From: a virus
DNA: 50,064 bases
Direction: 5' to 3' (one strand)
Virus record (IMG/VR): IMGVR_UViG_3300039149_000012
Location: 1-50,064 of that record
In this document: piece after piece, positions 25,084 to 31,655 of the stretch
How positions within the stretch are numbered: position 1 is the stretch's first letter
Layout of the letters: each line of letters starts with the position of its first letter
Notes under the pieces: generated by a model
What the model was told of the DNA's origin: nothing
The model's database searches: none
Seen by the model: only the letters and a program-made list of their open reading frames with translations
Made by a program: the position numbers and the translations under genes

Positions 25084-25449
25084 ATGAGCACATCGATCGA
25101 TATCCATCACTGCGTGGCCATGTACTGGGATCGCGCCGAGGGCGATAACCACATCATCCATCTCCATATCGTGGACGAGGACGGCTCCATCGTGACGGTC
25201 ACCTGCTATCATCGCGACGATTACGATATGATCGTCTACGACCAGCCAGCAGACGGCACATACAACCCCGCCCGTCGCGAGGCCGATCTGATGGCCGACA
25301 ACATCAGGAAGGGCGTCGTCAGCGTGGACGCCCTCGCATCTGCCCAGAAGCGCCGCCGAACCCGGGGCGACGATGACTATAGCGGGGTGAGTCTGCCGGA
25401 GGTTGGCAGTGTGCGAGAGTCGGAAGAACGTAACTGCAGAGGAGAATGA
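25084..25449 (+). CDS. Early protein with duplicated C-terminus
   Basis: 121 residues, GAGGAG site. The N-terminal half is beta-rich with several His/Asp (DHIIHLHIVDEDGSIVTVTCYHRDDYD, in pattern). The C-terminal GDDDYSGVSLPEVGSVRESE is almost repeated as an orphan piece at 24036-24116. Function unknown. Confidence 0.65.
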   Translation: MSTSIDIHHCVAMYWDRAEGDNHIIHLHIVDEDGSIVTVTCYHRDDYDMIVYDQPADGTYNPARREADLMADNIRKGVVSVDALASAQKRRRTRGDDDYSGVSLPEVGSVRESEERNCRGE

Positions 25450-25451
25450 CC

Positions 25452-25838
25452 ATGTATGAACACGTAGACGTGAGCAGATGCACGCCGGGGCCAACACATA
25501 TCGTTAGGGCGGATGCAAACTGCATGGAAGTCCGCACTAAGAAGCACATAACAGTGTGTAAGGTTTTCGAGCCTGGCTCCTTAGAGACCAGGGACTACGA
25601 GAACGCTGCTCTAATATCAGAGGCGTTCAACGTGGCCAGCGAGACGGGCATGGGGCCGCAGCAGTTGACGGAGGAACGGGATGAGCTGTTGAAGGCTTTC
25701 GAGTTGGCCCATGCGTTTCTCGATAGTCTTCCACAAGGTTGGCTCGGAAACACAACCGGCGACGTGGGGGCGTTGAACGATTTCTACGTAGCCAGTAGCA
25801 AAATCCAGGCCCGCGTCACCGGGCAGAAGGGAGAATGA
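25452..25838 (+). CDS. Early protein, unrecognised
   Basis: 128 residues. The ATG at 25452 is best placed behind AGGAG; an ATG two codons earlier is possible. The central block (YENAALISEAFNVASETGMGPQQLTEERDELLKAFELA) matches a loose phage family with an AxLIxxAxN and LxxERDELL pattern, which has no assigned function. Confidence 0.6.
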   Translation: MYEHVDVSRCTPGPTHIVRADANCMEVRTKKHITVCKVFEPGSLETRDYENAALISEAFNVASETGMGPQQLTEERDELLKAFELAHAFLDSLPQGWLGNTTGDVGALNDFYVASSKIQARVTGQKGE

Positions 25839-25840
25839 CC

Positions 25841-25993
25841 ATGATAGTTGACATTATCCTGATTGCCGTGATCCTGTTGGTGGCAGGAGCCGGATGGGTG
25901 AATATCTCAAGACAGATACGAGCGGAGGACCGCCTGAGGCGACGCGATCGCGCGATGGCTAAAGCGATGGGATGGCGCGGGGACATTGACTAA
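25841..25993 (+). CDS. Single-pass membrane protein
   Basis: 50 residues with a GGGAG site. MIVDIILIAVILLVAGAGWV is a transmembrane helix, followed by a strongly basic and acidic mixed tail (RRRDRAMAKAMGW). Its stop overlaps the next start (TAATG). Confidence 0.6.
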   Translation: MIVDIILIAVILLVAGAGWVNISRQIRAEDRLRRRDRAMAKAMGWRGDID

Positions 25994-26091
25994 TGCTGAC
26001 CTACCGAGGTAAGGTGATTCCGTGGTGGTTTCAGGTGATGACGCTGGCCCTGATAGGCATACTATTTTCAGTATTATTGATAATCGATTGA
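25993..26091 (+). CDS. Membrane mini-protein
   Basis: 32 residues: a short basic start (MLTYRGKVIPWW), then one transmembrane helix to the end (VMTLALIGILFSVLLIID). The TAATG overlap with the previous membrane gene suggests that both are made together. Confidence 0.55.
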   Translation: MLTYRGKVIPWWFQVMTLALIGILFSVLLIID

Positions 26092-26098
26092 TTTGTGC

Positions 26099-26127
26099 TT
26101 GACATACCGTAACACCTGTGATATGAG
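26099..26127 (+). promoter_or_regulatory. Sigma70-like promoter
   Basis: TTGACA (26099-26104), a 17-bp spacer, then TATGAG (26122-26127). It opens the gene-poor stretch 26092-26412 in front of the HNH gene. A hairpin CAAAAG/CTTTTG (26372-26387) and no convincing gene lie in that stretch. Confidence 0.5.
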
Positions 26128-26305
26128 GGACACCATGCTACGCTCAAACAAACATCATGCTATCTTCTTCGACGGCCCCGATCTCCTCTTGAGCGTAGCA
26201 ACTTCTGACGGATCGGGGTCCACGGTGCCGCTCTCGGCAATCCGAGCAGGGATGCTCCCAGTAGAGCAGGATGTTCCGGTGGAGCCGGGGCGGCACCTCT
26301 TATTC

Positions 26306-26314
26306 TGCTATAAT
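26306..26314 (+). promoter_or_regulatory. Extended -10 promoter before the HNH gene
   Basis: TGCTATAAT is a perfect extended -10 element about 100 bp upstream of the HNH start. No good -35 is present, which extended -10 promoters do not need. Confidence 0.45.
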
Positions 26315-26412
26315 CCTCATCGGATTCAAGGGGTTGTGCCCCGAGGATGCCCTGTGTTGGGGACGAAATGGCAAAAGCCGTCTTTTGGCGGGAATAAAGG
26401 AGGCCATGACTT

Positions 26413-26901
26413 TTGGGACAGCCACGGATAGGACTTAGGCATGTATTTTGGTCGCGTGTTCGTGTCGCATCTCCAGGGCGATGCTGGGAATGGATGGCAG
26501 GTCGAATTCCAGATGGGTACGGAAGTATGTGTATTGACAAGCGGCACTATATCGCTTCGCGGCTTAGTTGGATGTTGACGTTCGGTCCTATACCAGACGG
26601 CCTCCTCGTATGCCATACTTGCGATAATCCTGGTTGCGTGAATCCAGGGCACTTGTTTTTAGGCACCCATACCGACAACCGTAGAGACGCAATGAAGAAA
26701 GGACGCCTTCCGTTCCTTGACCAACAGAAGGGCGAAGGAAACTACAATGCGAAGTTGCTTGCTGGAAATATCCTTACTATTCGCAAACTAGCAAGCGAAG
26801 GAGTGCCACAAAAGGTGTTGGCTGACGAATACGATGTCCACGTGAGAACAATCCGGAAACTTGTTGCTAAGACAACGTGGAAACACCTGGATGGCCTGTA
26901 G
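26413..26901 (+). CDS. HNH homing endonuclease
   Basis: 162 residues from a TTG start. AGGAGG ends 9 nt before this TTG, whereas the out-of-frame ATG at 26406 is only 2 nt from it and runs into a stop after ten codons. CWEW (24-27), GYG, GPIPDGLLVCHTCDNPGCVNPGHLFLGT (58-85, in pattern) and DNRRDAMKKGR are the full HNH_3 signature. The C-terminal VPQKVLADEYDVHVRTIRKLV is a helix-turn-helix for target choice. A terminator follows. It is likely a selfish invader with its own promoter. Confidence 0.85.
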   Translation: MGQPRIGLRHVFWSRVRVASPGRCWEWMAGRIPDGYGSMCIDKRHYIASRLSWMLTFGPIPDGLLVCHTCDNPGCVNPGHLFLGTHTDNRRDAMKKGRLPFLDQQKGEGNYNAKLLAGNILTIRKLASEGVPQKVLADEYDVHVRTIRKLVAKTTWKHLDGL

Positions 26902-26914
26902 CTCTTTGCATTCC

Positions 26915-26964
26915 AGCGCCCGGTCGAGTTCGCTTCCGCTCCCTCCGCAGGCCGGGCGCTTTTT
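26915..26964 (+). terminator. Terminator after the HNH gene
   Basis: AGCGCCCGG (26915-26923) pairs with CCGGGCGCT (26952-26960), followed by TTTT. The loop is about 28 nt. The ribosome site of the next gene begins immediately after, so it may also act as an attenuator. Confidence 0.65.
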
Positions 26965-26979
26965 CCTGGAGGCACAACT

Positions 26980-27129
26980 ATGAGTGAGTACAACCAACTA
27001 CCAAGCATCACGAAGGTCCGAGCCAAGGTCCGCAAGCGCCGGAAATCCCCCAGAGAACGTCGGCAGGAACCGGACCAACTGGGGGTCGGGGCGATGACGG
27101 AAGTGCCCAGGCAGCAGGTTCCGCGGTGA
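26980..27129 (+). CDS. Small basic protein, unrecognised
   Basis: 49 residues, TGGAGG site. A KVRAKVRKRRKSPRERRQEP stretch makes it strongly basic, so nucleic-acid binding is plausible. No family recognised. Confidence 0.55.
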   Translation: MSEYNQLPSITKVRAKVRKRRKSPRERRQEPDQLGVGAMTEVPRQQVPR

Positions 27130-27156
27130 CGAATTAACTGATGAAGGATTTAAGTA

Positions 27157-27438
27157 GTGGGTCAGTTTGCAATGACAGAATGGTATGGCCAGATCGAAGA
27201 ACCAGTCCGGGCACTTGTCAAAGTCCTGCGGAATAACGGCTTCAACACCGTGTCGTCGTGTGGGCACAGCAATCCATACCCGAGTATCCAAATGGAATGG
27301 TATGGATCAGATGACGAGGCGCGACGGCTCTATAACCTACTACATGACACTGGATATAGCAGGTTTGAGATTCGCTGCATTTGGCCAAGTTCTGGAGTAG
27401 GTCGCTTTATGGAAGTCTCGTTGTTCGGTGACCGTTAA
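27157..27438 (+). CDS. Small conserved phage protein (SSCGHxxPYPSIQMEW type)
   Basis: 93 residues. The GTG at 27157 has an AAGGA site at the right distance; the ATG five codons later does not. EEPVRALVKVLRNNGFNTVSSCGH, then IQMEWYGSDDEARRLYNLL match a small protein seen in many phage genomes. The Cys-Gly-His turn could bind metal. Function unknown. Confidence 0.7.
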   Translation: MGQFAMTEWYGQIEEPVRALVKVLRNNGFNTVSSCGHSNPYPSIQMEWYGSDDEARRLYNLLHDTGYSRFEIRCIWPSSGVGRFMEVSLFGDR

Positions 27439-27468
27439 CGGCCCGTAGCTTGATTGACAACTGAATAG

Positions 27469-27600
27469 TATGCTGTGCGTTTAACCTTCTATTCTGCACT
27501 TCTCAAATCCTTCGACAGATTTGAGTTGTCCTTGGGCGAGATGGGCCTGCAGAGAAGTACAAAACCCATCTCGCTTTATGCTTTCAAAAGACCGGCACTT
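27469..27600 (+). ncRNA. Structured element 1 of the array
   Basis: Between spacers 1 and 2. It holds CTCAAATC/GATTTGAG (27502-27509 and 27518-27525) and a 10-bp stem GCGAGATGGG/CCCATCTCGC (27536-27545 and 27565-27574) followed by a T-rich run. A further short stem, CAAAAG/CTTTTG, reaches into the next spacer. Unlike elements 2-4 its two ends do not pair with each other. Confidence 0.4.
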
Positions 27601-27615
27601 TTGACAACTGAATAG

Positions 27616-27837
27616 ATGCTGCGAGACGGCGGACCATCGCGGGCCTCCAAGCCGATCCGATGGGCGCGGCCGGGTAAACACGTAAGTCGAGGAGTAGTGG
27701 TTGGGCATGAACGGTGCTGCTTTAGGACGCTGGTTGACCGAAAGCGAGTCCCGGCGACTCGAACCCATCTGAATAGAGTGAGCGGCGAAATCGACGTATA
27801 TGTCCTGAATGCGCTTAATCCGTCTCTCACAGCAGTA
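27616..27837 (+). ncRNA. Structured element 2 of the array
   Basis: The two ends pair: TGCTG (27617-27621) with CAGCA (27830-27834), then GAGACGG (27623-27629) with CCGTCTC (27820-27826), a 12-bp terminal helix with a small internal loop. The 190 nt inside is GC-rich and has no convincing gene. Spacers lie directly on both sides. Confidence 0.45.
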
Positions 27838-27850
27838 TGACAACTGAATA

Positions 27851-27972
27851 TGCCCCCATGGCGTAGTCTTGTCCGAGAGGTTCTTCGGTGTATGACGTCA
27901 CACCGCATAACTACGCCGAGGACGATAGTCTGTGGAAAGCACGTGGACTGCGGTTCGATTCCGTAGGGGGCA
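27851..27972 (+). ncRNA. Structured element 3: tRNA-like RNA
   Basis: The ends TGCCCCC (27851-27857) and GGGGGCA (27966-27972) form a 7-bp acceptor-like stem. Just before the 3' strand is an exact T-arm: TGCGG, loop TTCGATT, CCGTA (27949-27965). The 5+7+5+7 geometry is that of a tRNA. The 91 nt between is too long and does not give a standard D-arm and anticodon arm; it can form GGCGTAGT/ACTACGCC and CGGTGT/ACACCG helices. No CCA is encoded. It may be a tRNA-like RNA or a tRNA with an insertion. Confidence 0.5.
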
Positions 27973-27988
27973 TTTGACAACTGAATAG

Positions 27989-28122
27989 ATGCTGTGCGGC
28001 GGCGAACCCTCTCGGGAGTGGGCCGCAACTTCACAAGAGTCTTCCCGAAGGTAATGAGCCCGTGAGGCAGCGCGCGTGCTGATGGGCCAACGGTCGATAG
28101 CGGATCACCCGCCGCACAGCAT
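27989..28122 (+). ncRNA. Structured element 4 of the array
   Basis: ATGCTGTGCGGCGG (27989-28002) and CCGCCGCACAGCAT (28109-28122) form a perfect 14-bp closing helix around a 106-nt core with smaller stems such as CTTC/GAAG near 28041. This is the clearest of the units. Its 3' end (CCCGCCGCACAGCATT) is nearly repeated at 28433-28448. Confidence 0.5.
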
Positions 28123-28148
28123 TGTGACCTTCTATCGGAGGCGTTAGT

Positions 28149-28355
28149 ATGAAATGCGAAGAAGCGTTGGCCTGGGATGAATGGGCCAAGAAGAACACGC
28201 AAACATTGGATGTGACAACCCTGAAAGCTCCGCCCGATCAACAGGAGTATCTTGACAGTCGAATGCAGAGGTGTTTCCGGGATGGCGTAGAGTTGGGCAA
28301 GCAGATTGCTCTGAAGCGCCTGACTCGGGCACTTAAGGACTGCATCGAGTATTGA
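28149..28355 (+). CDS. Small early protein, unrecognised
   Basis: 68 residues with a CGGAGG site. It is helical and charged throughout (MKCEEALAWDEWAKKN, then SRMQRCFRDGVELGKQIALKRL). It lies between array element 4 and a pair of hairpins. No family recognised. Confidence 0.6.
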   Translation: MKCEEALAWDEWAKKNTQTLDVTTLKAPPDQQEYLDSRMQRCFRDGVELGKQIALKRLTRALKDCIEY

Positions 28356-28380
28356 GGTCTTGAAACCGGGTTGGAGCAAC

Positions 28381-28448
28381 TCACGATATCTAGCCAATAT
28401 CGTGATGTGAGAGCCTAGGTGGGGAACCTGGGCCCGCCGAACAGCATT
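28381..28448 (+). other. Hairpin pair and orphan array-like tail
   Basis: TCACGATAT, loop CTAGCCA, ATATCGTGA (28381-28405) is a perfect 9-bp hairpin. CCTAGGT, loop GGGGA, ACCTGGG (28414-28432) is a 7-bp hairpin with one G-U pair. Then CCCGCCGAACAGCATT (28433-28448) nearly copies the 3' end of array element 4, as if this were a degraded fifth unit. Confidence 0.45.
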
Positions 28449-28557
28449 TTATCCAACCGTAATGCTGGCCGGACAATATCCCACTTTAACCGACCAGCAT
28501 AGCATGGAGGCTCAATGGGGCCATGGATGGCCCGCTTTTGTAGAAATGAGGAACATG

Positions 28558-28875
28558 ATGGAATACTGGGTTGAGTGCATTGGCGAAGCATTTGATGATG
28601 CGCAGATAACGGCGTCGGAGGAACAAATCCGAACGGTTGCGTCTTGGGTCGAGGGAGCGCATGACAATTACGGATTGGCAACAGGCAGCGAGTGCATCGC
28701 GAATCCCCTGACAATGGAAAACACGGAACTCAAGAAACAACTTAAGAGAGAACTCGACAAGACGATCTGCCCGGAGTGTCATGGACAAAGGCGACTGGTG
28801 ACGCACGGTCCTTGTCACTCGGCGGAGTCAGACTGCTACGTGTGCCATGGAACAGGTTATATCTACCATACATAG
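28558..28875 (+). CDS. Phage protein with C-terminal CxxC zinc repeats
   Basis: 105 residues from the ATG at 28558, well placed behind GAGGA; the frame extends upstream with weaker starts. MEYWVECIGEAFDDAQITAS, TVASWVEGAHDNYG and a DnaJ-like CPECHGQ...CYVCHGTG pair match a phage protein that I have seen in many environmental genomes. A metal-binding, probably nucleic-acid-related adaptor; function unknown. Confidence 0.65.
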   Translation: MEYWVECIGEAFDDAQITASEEQIRTVASWVEGAHDNYGLATGSECIANPLTMENTELKKQLKRELDKTICPECHGQRRLVTHGPCHSAESDCYVCHGTGYIYHT

Positions 28876-28895
28876 CATATTTAGGAGGTGTCACA

Positions 28896-29093
28896 ATGCC
28901 ACGAAAGAGCAAGGGACTCATCGTACTCGACACATTACTGGAGACTCAGAGGGCGAAGTTGCGAGGGCTCGACTCGCAGATAGAGACGCTCCAGGCAGAG
29001 AGAAAGGCGACCGCTGGAATAATCAGTGGCTACATGGATGCTCGGGACGCCCTGAAGGCTCCCACAAAGGATCAAGCAAGTAGGGCCCTCTGA
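28896..29093 (+). CDS. Small coiled-coil protein
   Basis: 65 residues with a near-perfect AGGAGGTG site. A basic start (MPRKSKG) is followed by a continuous coiled coil (ETQRAKLRGLDSQIETLQAERKA) and a GYMDARDAL tail. It precedes the ERF gene, so it may be linked to recombination. Confidence 0.6.
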   Translation: MPRKSKGLIVLDTLLETQRAKLRGLDSQIETLQAERKATAGIISGYMDARDALKAPTKDQASRAL

Positions 29094-29127
29094 ACTCCAG
29101 AAGAAGACCGCGAAAGGATCAAGCAAA

Positions 29128-29883
29128 ATGAGCGACAAAGTGGAACACGTACAGACAACAGTCAGGCCGCCGGATCACGAGACGGCACTAGCGCCACAGG
29201 GAGCGCCACAGGGAGTGTCGAACGACTTTCTTGTGAAGCTGGCGAAAGACCCGAATATCACGCCAGAAAAGCTGGCCCAGTTTATCGCGATTCGCAACCA
29301 CGAGGAAGATCGACAGGCAAAGCGGACCTACAACGAGGCCATGGCACATTTTGCCGCCGATGCCCCTACCATCACCAAAGACAAGCACAATAAACAGTAT
29401 GACAGCTACTATGCGAGCATCGAGGCCCTTGTTACGCCTACGGCCCCAGTTCTCAGTAAGCATGGCTTCTCGCATCGCTGGGAGTACCCAGAAGGCAAAG
29501 AGGGGCAGATAGGCGTCAGTTGCATCCTTACTCACCAAGACGGTCACAGCGAGCGAGTCACGCGCTTTGCACCACCCGACACGAGCGGTGCCAAGAACCC
29601 TATTCAGCAAATCAAGTCCACGACCACCTATCTGCAAATCATCACCTTCCAAGCGGTGACGGGTCTAGTTGCATACGGCCATCTCAACGACGACGGCAAC
29701 GCCGCAGGAGGGGATCGGATCACCGAAGAGCAGCAGGTACACTTGGCCTTGAGACTCGACGGAGTCAACGCCAACATGCCGGTGTTCCTCGACTCGTTCG
29801 GCATCACCGAGCTCGGCCAGTTGACAGTCAAGGACTACGACAGAGCCATCCATATGGTCGAAGCGAAGGAGGCCCGGCAGTGA
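29128..29883 (+). CDS. erf: ERF-family single-strand annealing protein
   Basis: 251 residues. The ERF core (about 48-190) shows the usual blocks: FIAIRNHEEDRQAKRTYNEAMAHF, YYASIEALVTPTAPVLSKHGF, and KNPIQQIKSTTTYLQIITFQAVTGL. ERF proteins coat and anneal single-stranded DNA in phage recombination and genome circularisation. The C-terminus (MPVFLDSFGITELGQLTVKDYDRAI) is a separate small helical domain. An exonuclease gene overlaps it and an SSB gene follows, giving a complete recombination set. Confidence 0.85.
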   Translation: MSDKVEHVQTTVRPPDHETALAPQGAPQGVSNDFLVKLAKDPNITPEKLAQFIAIRNHEEDRQAKRTYNEAMAHFAADAPTITKDKHNKQYDSYYASIEALVTPTAPVLSKHGFSHRWEYPEGKEGQIGVSCILTHQDGHSERVTRFAPPDTSGAKNPIQQIKSTTTYLQIITFQAVTGLVAYGHLNDDGNAAGGDRITEEQQVHLALRLDGVNANMPVFLDSFGITELGQLTVKDYDRAIHMVEAKEARQ

Positions 29884-30590
29884 TTGTGCTGGACGTGGAA
29901 CAGGGGACGGAGGCTTGGCACACGCTCAGACTTGGCCGCGCCACGGCCTCTCAGTTTGGTAAGATACTGACTCCGAAGACGATGGCTCTCAGCAAGCAAT
30001 CGGATGATTACCTTAACGAACTACTCTGTGGGCTCCAACTGGGCGAACCCATCGAGCACTATCGCAACCAGGCCATGCAGGACGGTAACGACTACGAGGA
30101 CCGAGCGAGGTCGTATTACCAGTTTATGTACGGCCCCGTCGAGCAAGTTGGCTTTGTACTCAGAGACGACCGCTTTGTAGGGTGTAGCCCGGATGGGCTG
30201 TGTGGCACCGATGGAGGACTGGAGATCAAGGTGCCCACCCCCACGGTCCAGATGAAACGTATCCGGGCAAACCTGCGAGGCGACTTGACCCTGCCTCCGG
30301 AATACATCCCACAAGTGCAAGGCAACATGATGGTATGCGAACGCCAGTGTTGGGATTGGCTCTCGTTCCGGCCGGATATGGACCCGGTTCTCCTGCACGT
30401 CGAACGTGACGACGAGTACATCACGAAGCTGAAAGCCGCCCTGGACATGTTCGTAGAACGCCTACAGAAAGAAATGAAGGTCTTGGGACTGAAACATATT
30501 GACGTGCCCGCTGACCCAGACACAGAAAGGACACATCGTGCCAAACCACAATCATCTAGAAATGCTCGGCCATTTGACGCGCGACATTGA
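29880..30590 (+). CDS. YqaJ-like exonuclease
   Basis: 236 residues from the GTG at 29880, which overlaps the ERF stop and has AAGGAGG eight bases before it. QGTEAWHTLRLGRATASQFG is the YqaJ/lambda-exonuclease opening. GNDYEDRARSYY carries the first metal Glu, and GCSPDGLCGTDGGLEIKVP (about 100-118) the Asp and Glu-x-Lys of the active site. It chews 5' ends to make single strands for the ERF protein. It overlaps the SSB gene by 53 nt. Confidence 0.85.
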   Translation: MIVLDVEQGTEAWHTLRLGRATASQFGKILTPKTMALSKQSDDYLNELLCGLQLGEPIEHYRNQAMQDGNDYEDRARSYYQFMYGPVEQVGFVLRDDRFVGCSPDGLCGTDGGLEIKVPTPTVQMKRIRANLRGDLTLPPEYIPQVQGNMMVCERQCWDWLSFRPDMDPVLLHVERDDEYITKLKAALDMFVERLQKEMKVLGLKHIDVPADPDTERTHRAKPQSSRNARPFDARH

Positions 30591-30930
30591 ACTGGCCTTT
30601 ACCCCAAGCCAGACAGCCTACGCCAAGGGCGGTATCGCAGTGACGGAGAAGTACAAGGACATAGAGGACACCTGCTTTATCGATTGGGTGGCCTGGGGCA
30701 AGACGGCTGAGACTCTCCACAAATATCTCCACAAAGGAGACCCGGTGTTCTTGATCGGTAAGTTACGTCTGGAACAGTGGACGGCACAGGACGGGACTAA
30801 GCGCAGTCGCCACATCATGAACGTTCGGAGTTTTGTCTTCATGCCCAAGAAGAACCAAGCCGCCACGCAGTCCCCCCAGCAATCCCCAGCAGAACGCGAT
30901 CCGGGGCAGGATGACGACTTGCCATGGTAG
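30538..30930 (+). CDS. ssb: Single-stranded DNA-binding protein
   Basis: 130 residues from a GTG start (AAAGGA site). MLGHLTRDIELAFTPSQTAYAKGGIAV, FIDWVAWGKTAETLHKYLHKGDPVFLIGKLRLEQW and the acidic end DPGQDDDLPW are the SSB OB-fold and tail. The acidic tip recruits partner proteins. It protects strands made by the exonuclease and during replication. Confidence 0.85.
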   Translation: MPNHNHLEMLGHLTRDIELAFTPSQTAYAKGGIAVTEKYKDIEDTCFIDWVAWGKTAETLHKYLHKGDPVFLIGKLRLEQWTAQDGTKRSRHIMNVRSFVFMPKKNQAATQSPQQSPAERDPGQDDDLPW

Positions 30931-31100
30931 TGCGATTGACTGATGCCGAACGAGAATTCGCTTGGCGATTGATTAACCAGTGGCATGATAGGTTGAAGAA
31001 ATGCGATATTACGGAACACCCATCGACGGAGAACCAGCAACCCTTTGGCCCGCTATTCACGCCGCCGCGGCCAAGTACGACCGATTCATCATCACAGTAG
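30924..31100 (+). CDS. Small protein after SSB, candidate
   Basis: A 58-residue frame overlapping the SSB stop: MVVRLTDAEREFAWRLINQW, then a polar Pro/Ser/Thr-rich tail. The ribosome site is weak. It overlaps another short frame (31001-31138) in a different phase. Only one of the two may be real; the helical N-terminus here looks protein-like. Confidence 0.45.
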   Translation: MVVRLTDAEREFAWRLINQWHDRLKKCDITEHPSTENQQPFGPLFTPPRPSTTDSSSQ

Positions 31101-31138
31101 AGCGATACACGGAAGAGACTGACGGAGCCAATCCATGA
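31001..31138 (+). CDS. Small protein, candidate
   Basis: A 45-residue frame, MRYYGTPIDGEPATLWPAIH, then AAAAKYDRFIITVERYTEETDGANP, whose stop overlaps the next start (ATGA). That coupling supports translation, but it shares DNA with the frame at 30924-31100. Confidence 0.4.
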   Translation: MRYYGTPIDGEPATLWPAIHAAAAKYDRFIITVERYTEETDGANP

Positions 31139-31590
31139 GCAATGTAGACATATTTCGGGGTGAGACGGTCGAGGAAGGCCCTGAGGAAGGCCCTGCCGCA
31201 AACTGGCCTGCTATCCAGACGGCGTGCGCCAAGCATAAACGTTTTGTCGTAGAGGTGCGACCCTACAACGAGGAGCGAGAAGTAACCTTACGCCAATATG
31301 CCTACTTTCACGCAGTTGTCGTGCCTATGATTGCGGAGGCAATGAGCAGTTCGCTTTGGGAGTCGGAGTACTGGTGCAAGAAGCAATGTGGTGAGCAATG
31401 GGAACTTATCAAGAAGGTGGGCAAGGGCATGTGGGTAGAGTGCAGCAAAACAAAGCTGAACGTCACACAGTTTAACCAGTGGCTAGAGAATATATGGAGC
31501 AAGGCCGAGACGATGTTCGGCATTTTGATTCCCCCGCCCGACAAAGATTGGAGAGAGACGGAACAGAAGCTACGTGAAGCACGCACCTAG
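31135..31590 (+). CDS. NinB/recombination-linked protein, tentative
   Basis: 151 residues, CGGAG site. REVTLRQYAYFHAVVVPMIAE and TKLNVTQFNQWLENIWSKAETMFGILIPPP give a pattern like NinB-type or similar single-strand-linked phage proteins (change of QY/YFHA and QFNxWLE blocks). Between SSB and NinG, a recombination role is sensible. The family call is weak. Confidence 0.5.
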   Translation: MSNVDIFRGETVEEGPEEGPAANWPAIQTACAKHKRFVVEVRPYNEEREVTLRQYAYFHAVVVPMIAEAMSSSLWESEYWCKKQCGEQWELIKKVGKGMWVECSKTKLNVTQFNQWLENIWSKAETMFGILIPPPDKDWRETEQKLREART

Positions 31591-31655
31591 GCAGGCCGAT
31601 GCCACGGACGGTATCATTAACCCCGGGACGGGGGCCTGCCTATGAAAGGGCCGAC

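Larger units (their letters stand above)
27454..27988. repeat. Four copies of the TTGACAACTGAATAG spacer
   Basis: TTGACAACTGAATAG occurs at 27454-27468, 27601-27615 and 27974-27988. A TGACAACTGAATA version is at 27838-27850. Copies are 136 to 237 nt apart and separate folded elements. After three of the copies the sequence continues TATGCTG or ATGCTG. No coding frame is supported across 27439-28148. Confidence 0.8.

Noticed and set aside
26126-26431. Rightward frame MRDTMLRSN... before the HNH gene
   Set aside because: No ribosome site, no family pattern, and it overlaps the promoter and the HNH start.
27454-27468. TTGACA in the spacer as a -35 promoter box
   Set aside because: No -10 element occurs at the right distance in any of the four copies.
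27730-27770. Possible leftward tRNA from CGACTCGAACCC
   Set aside because: The T-loop-like bases lack a pairing 5-bp stem and acceptor partner on that strand.
27454-27988. CRISPR-like array from the repeated TTGACAACTGAATAG
   Set aside because: Only four copies with uneven 136-237 nt spacing, self-folding units between them and no cas genes.
29520-29879. Upstream extension of the exonuclease frame
   Set aside because: It overlaps the ERF gene in another phase; the GTG at 29880 has a strong ribosome site and begins the conserved domain.
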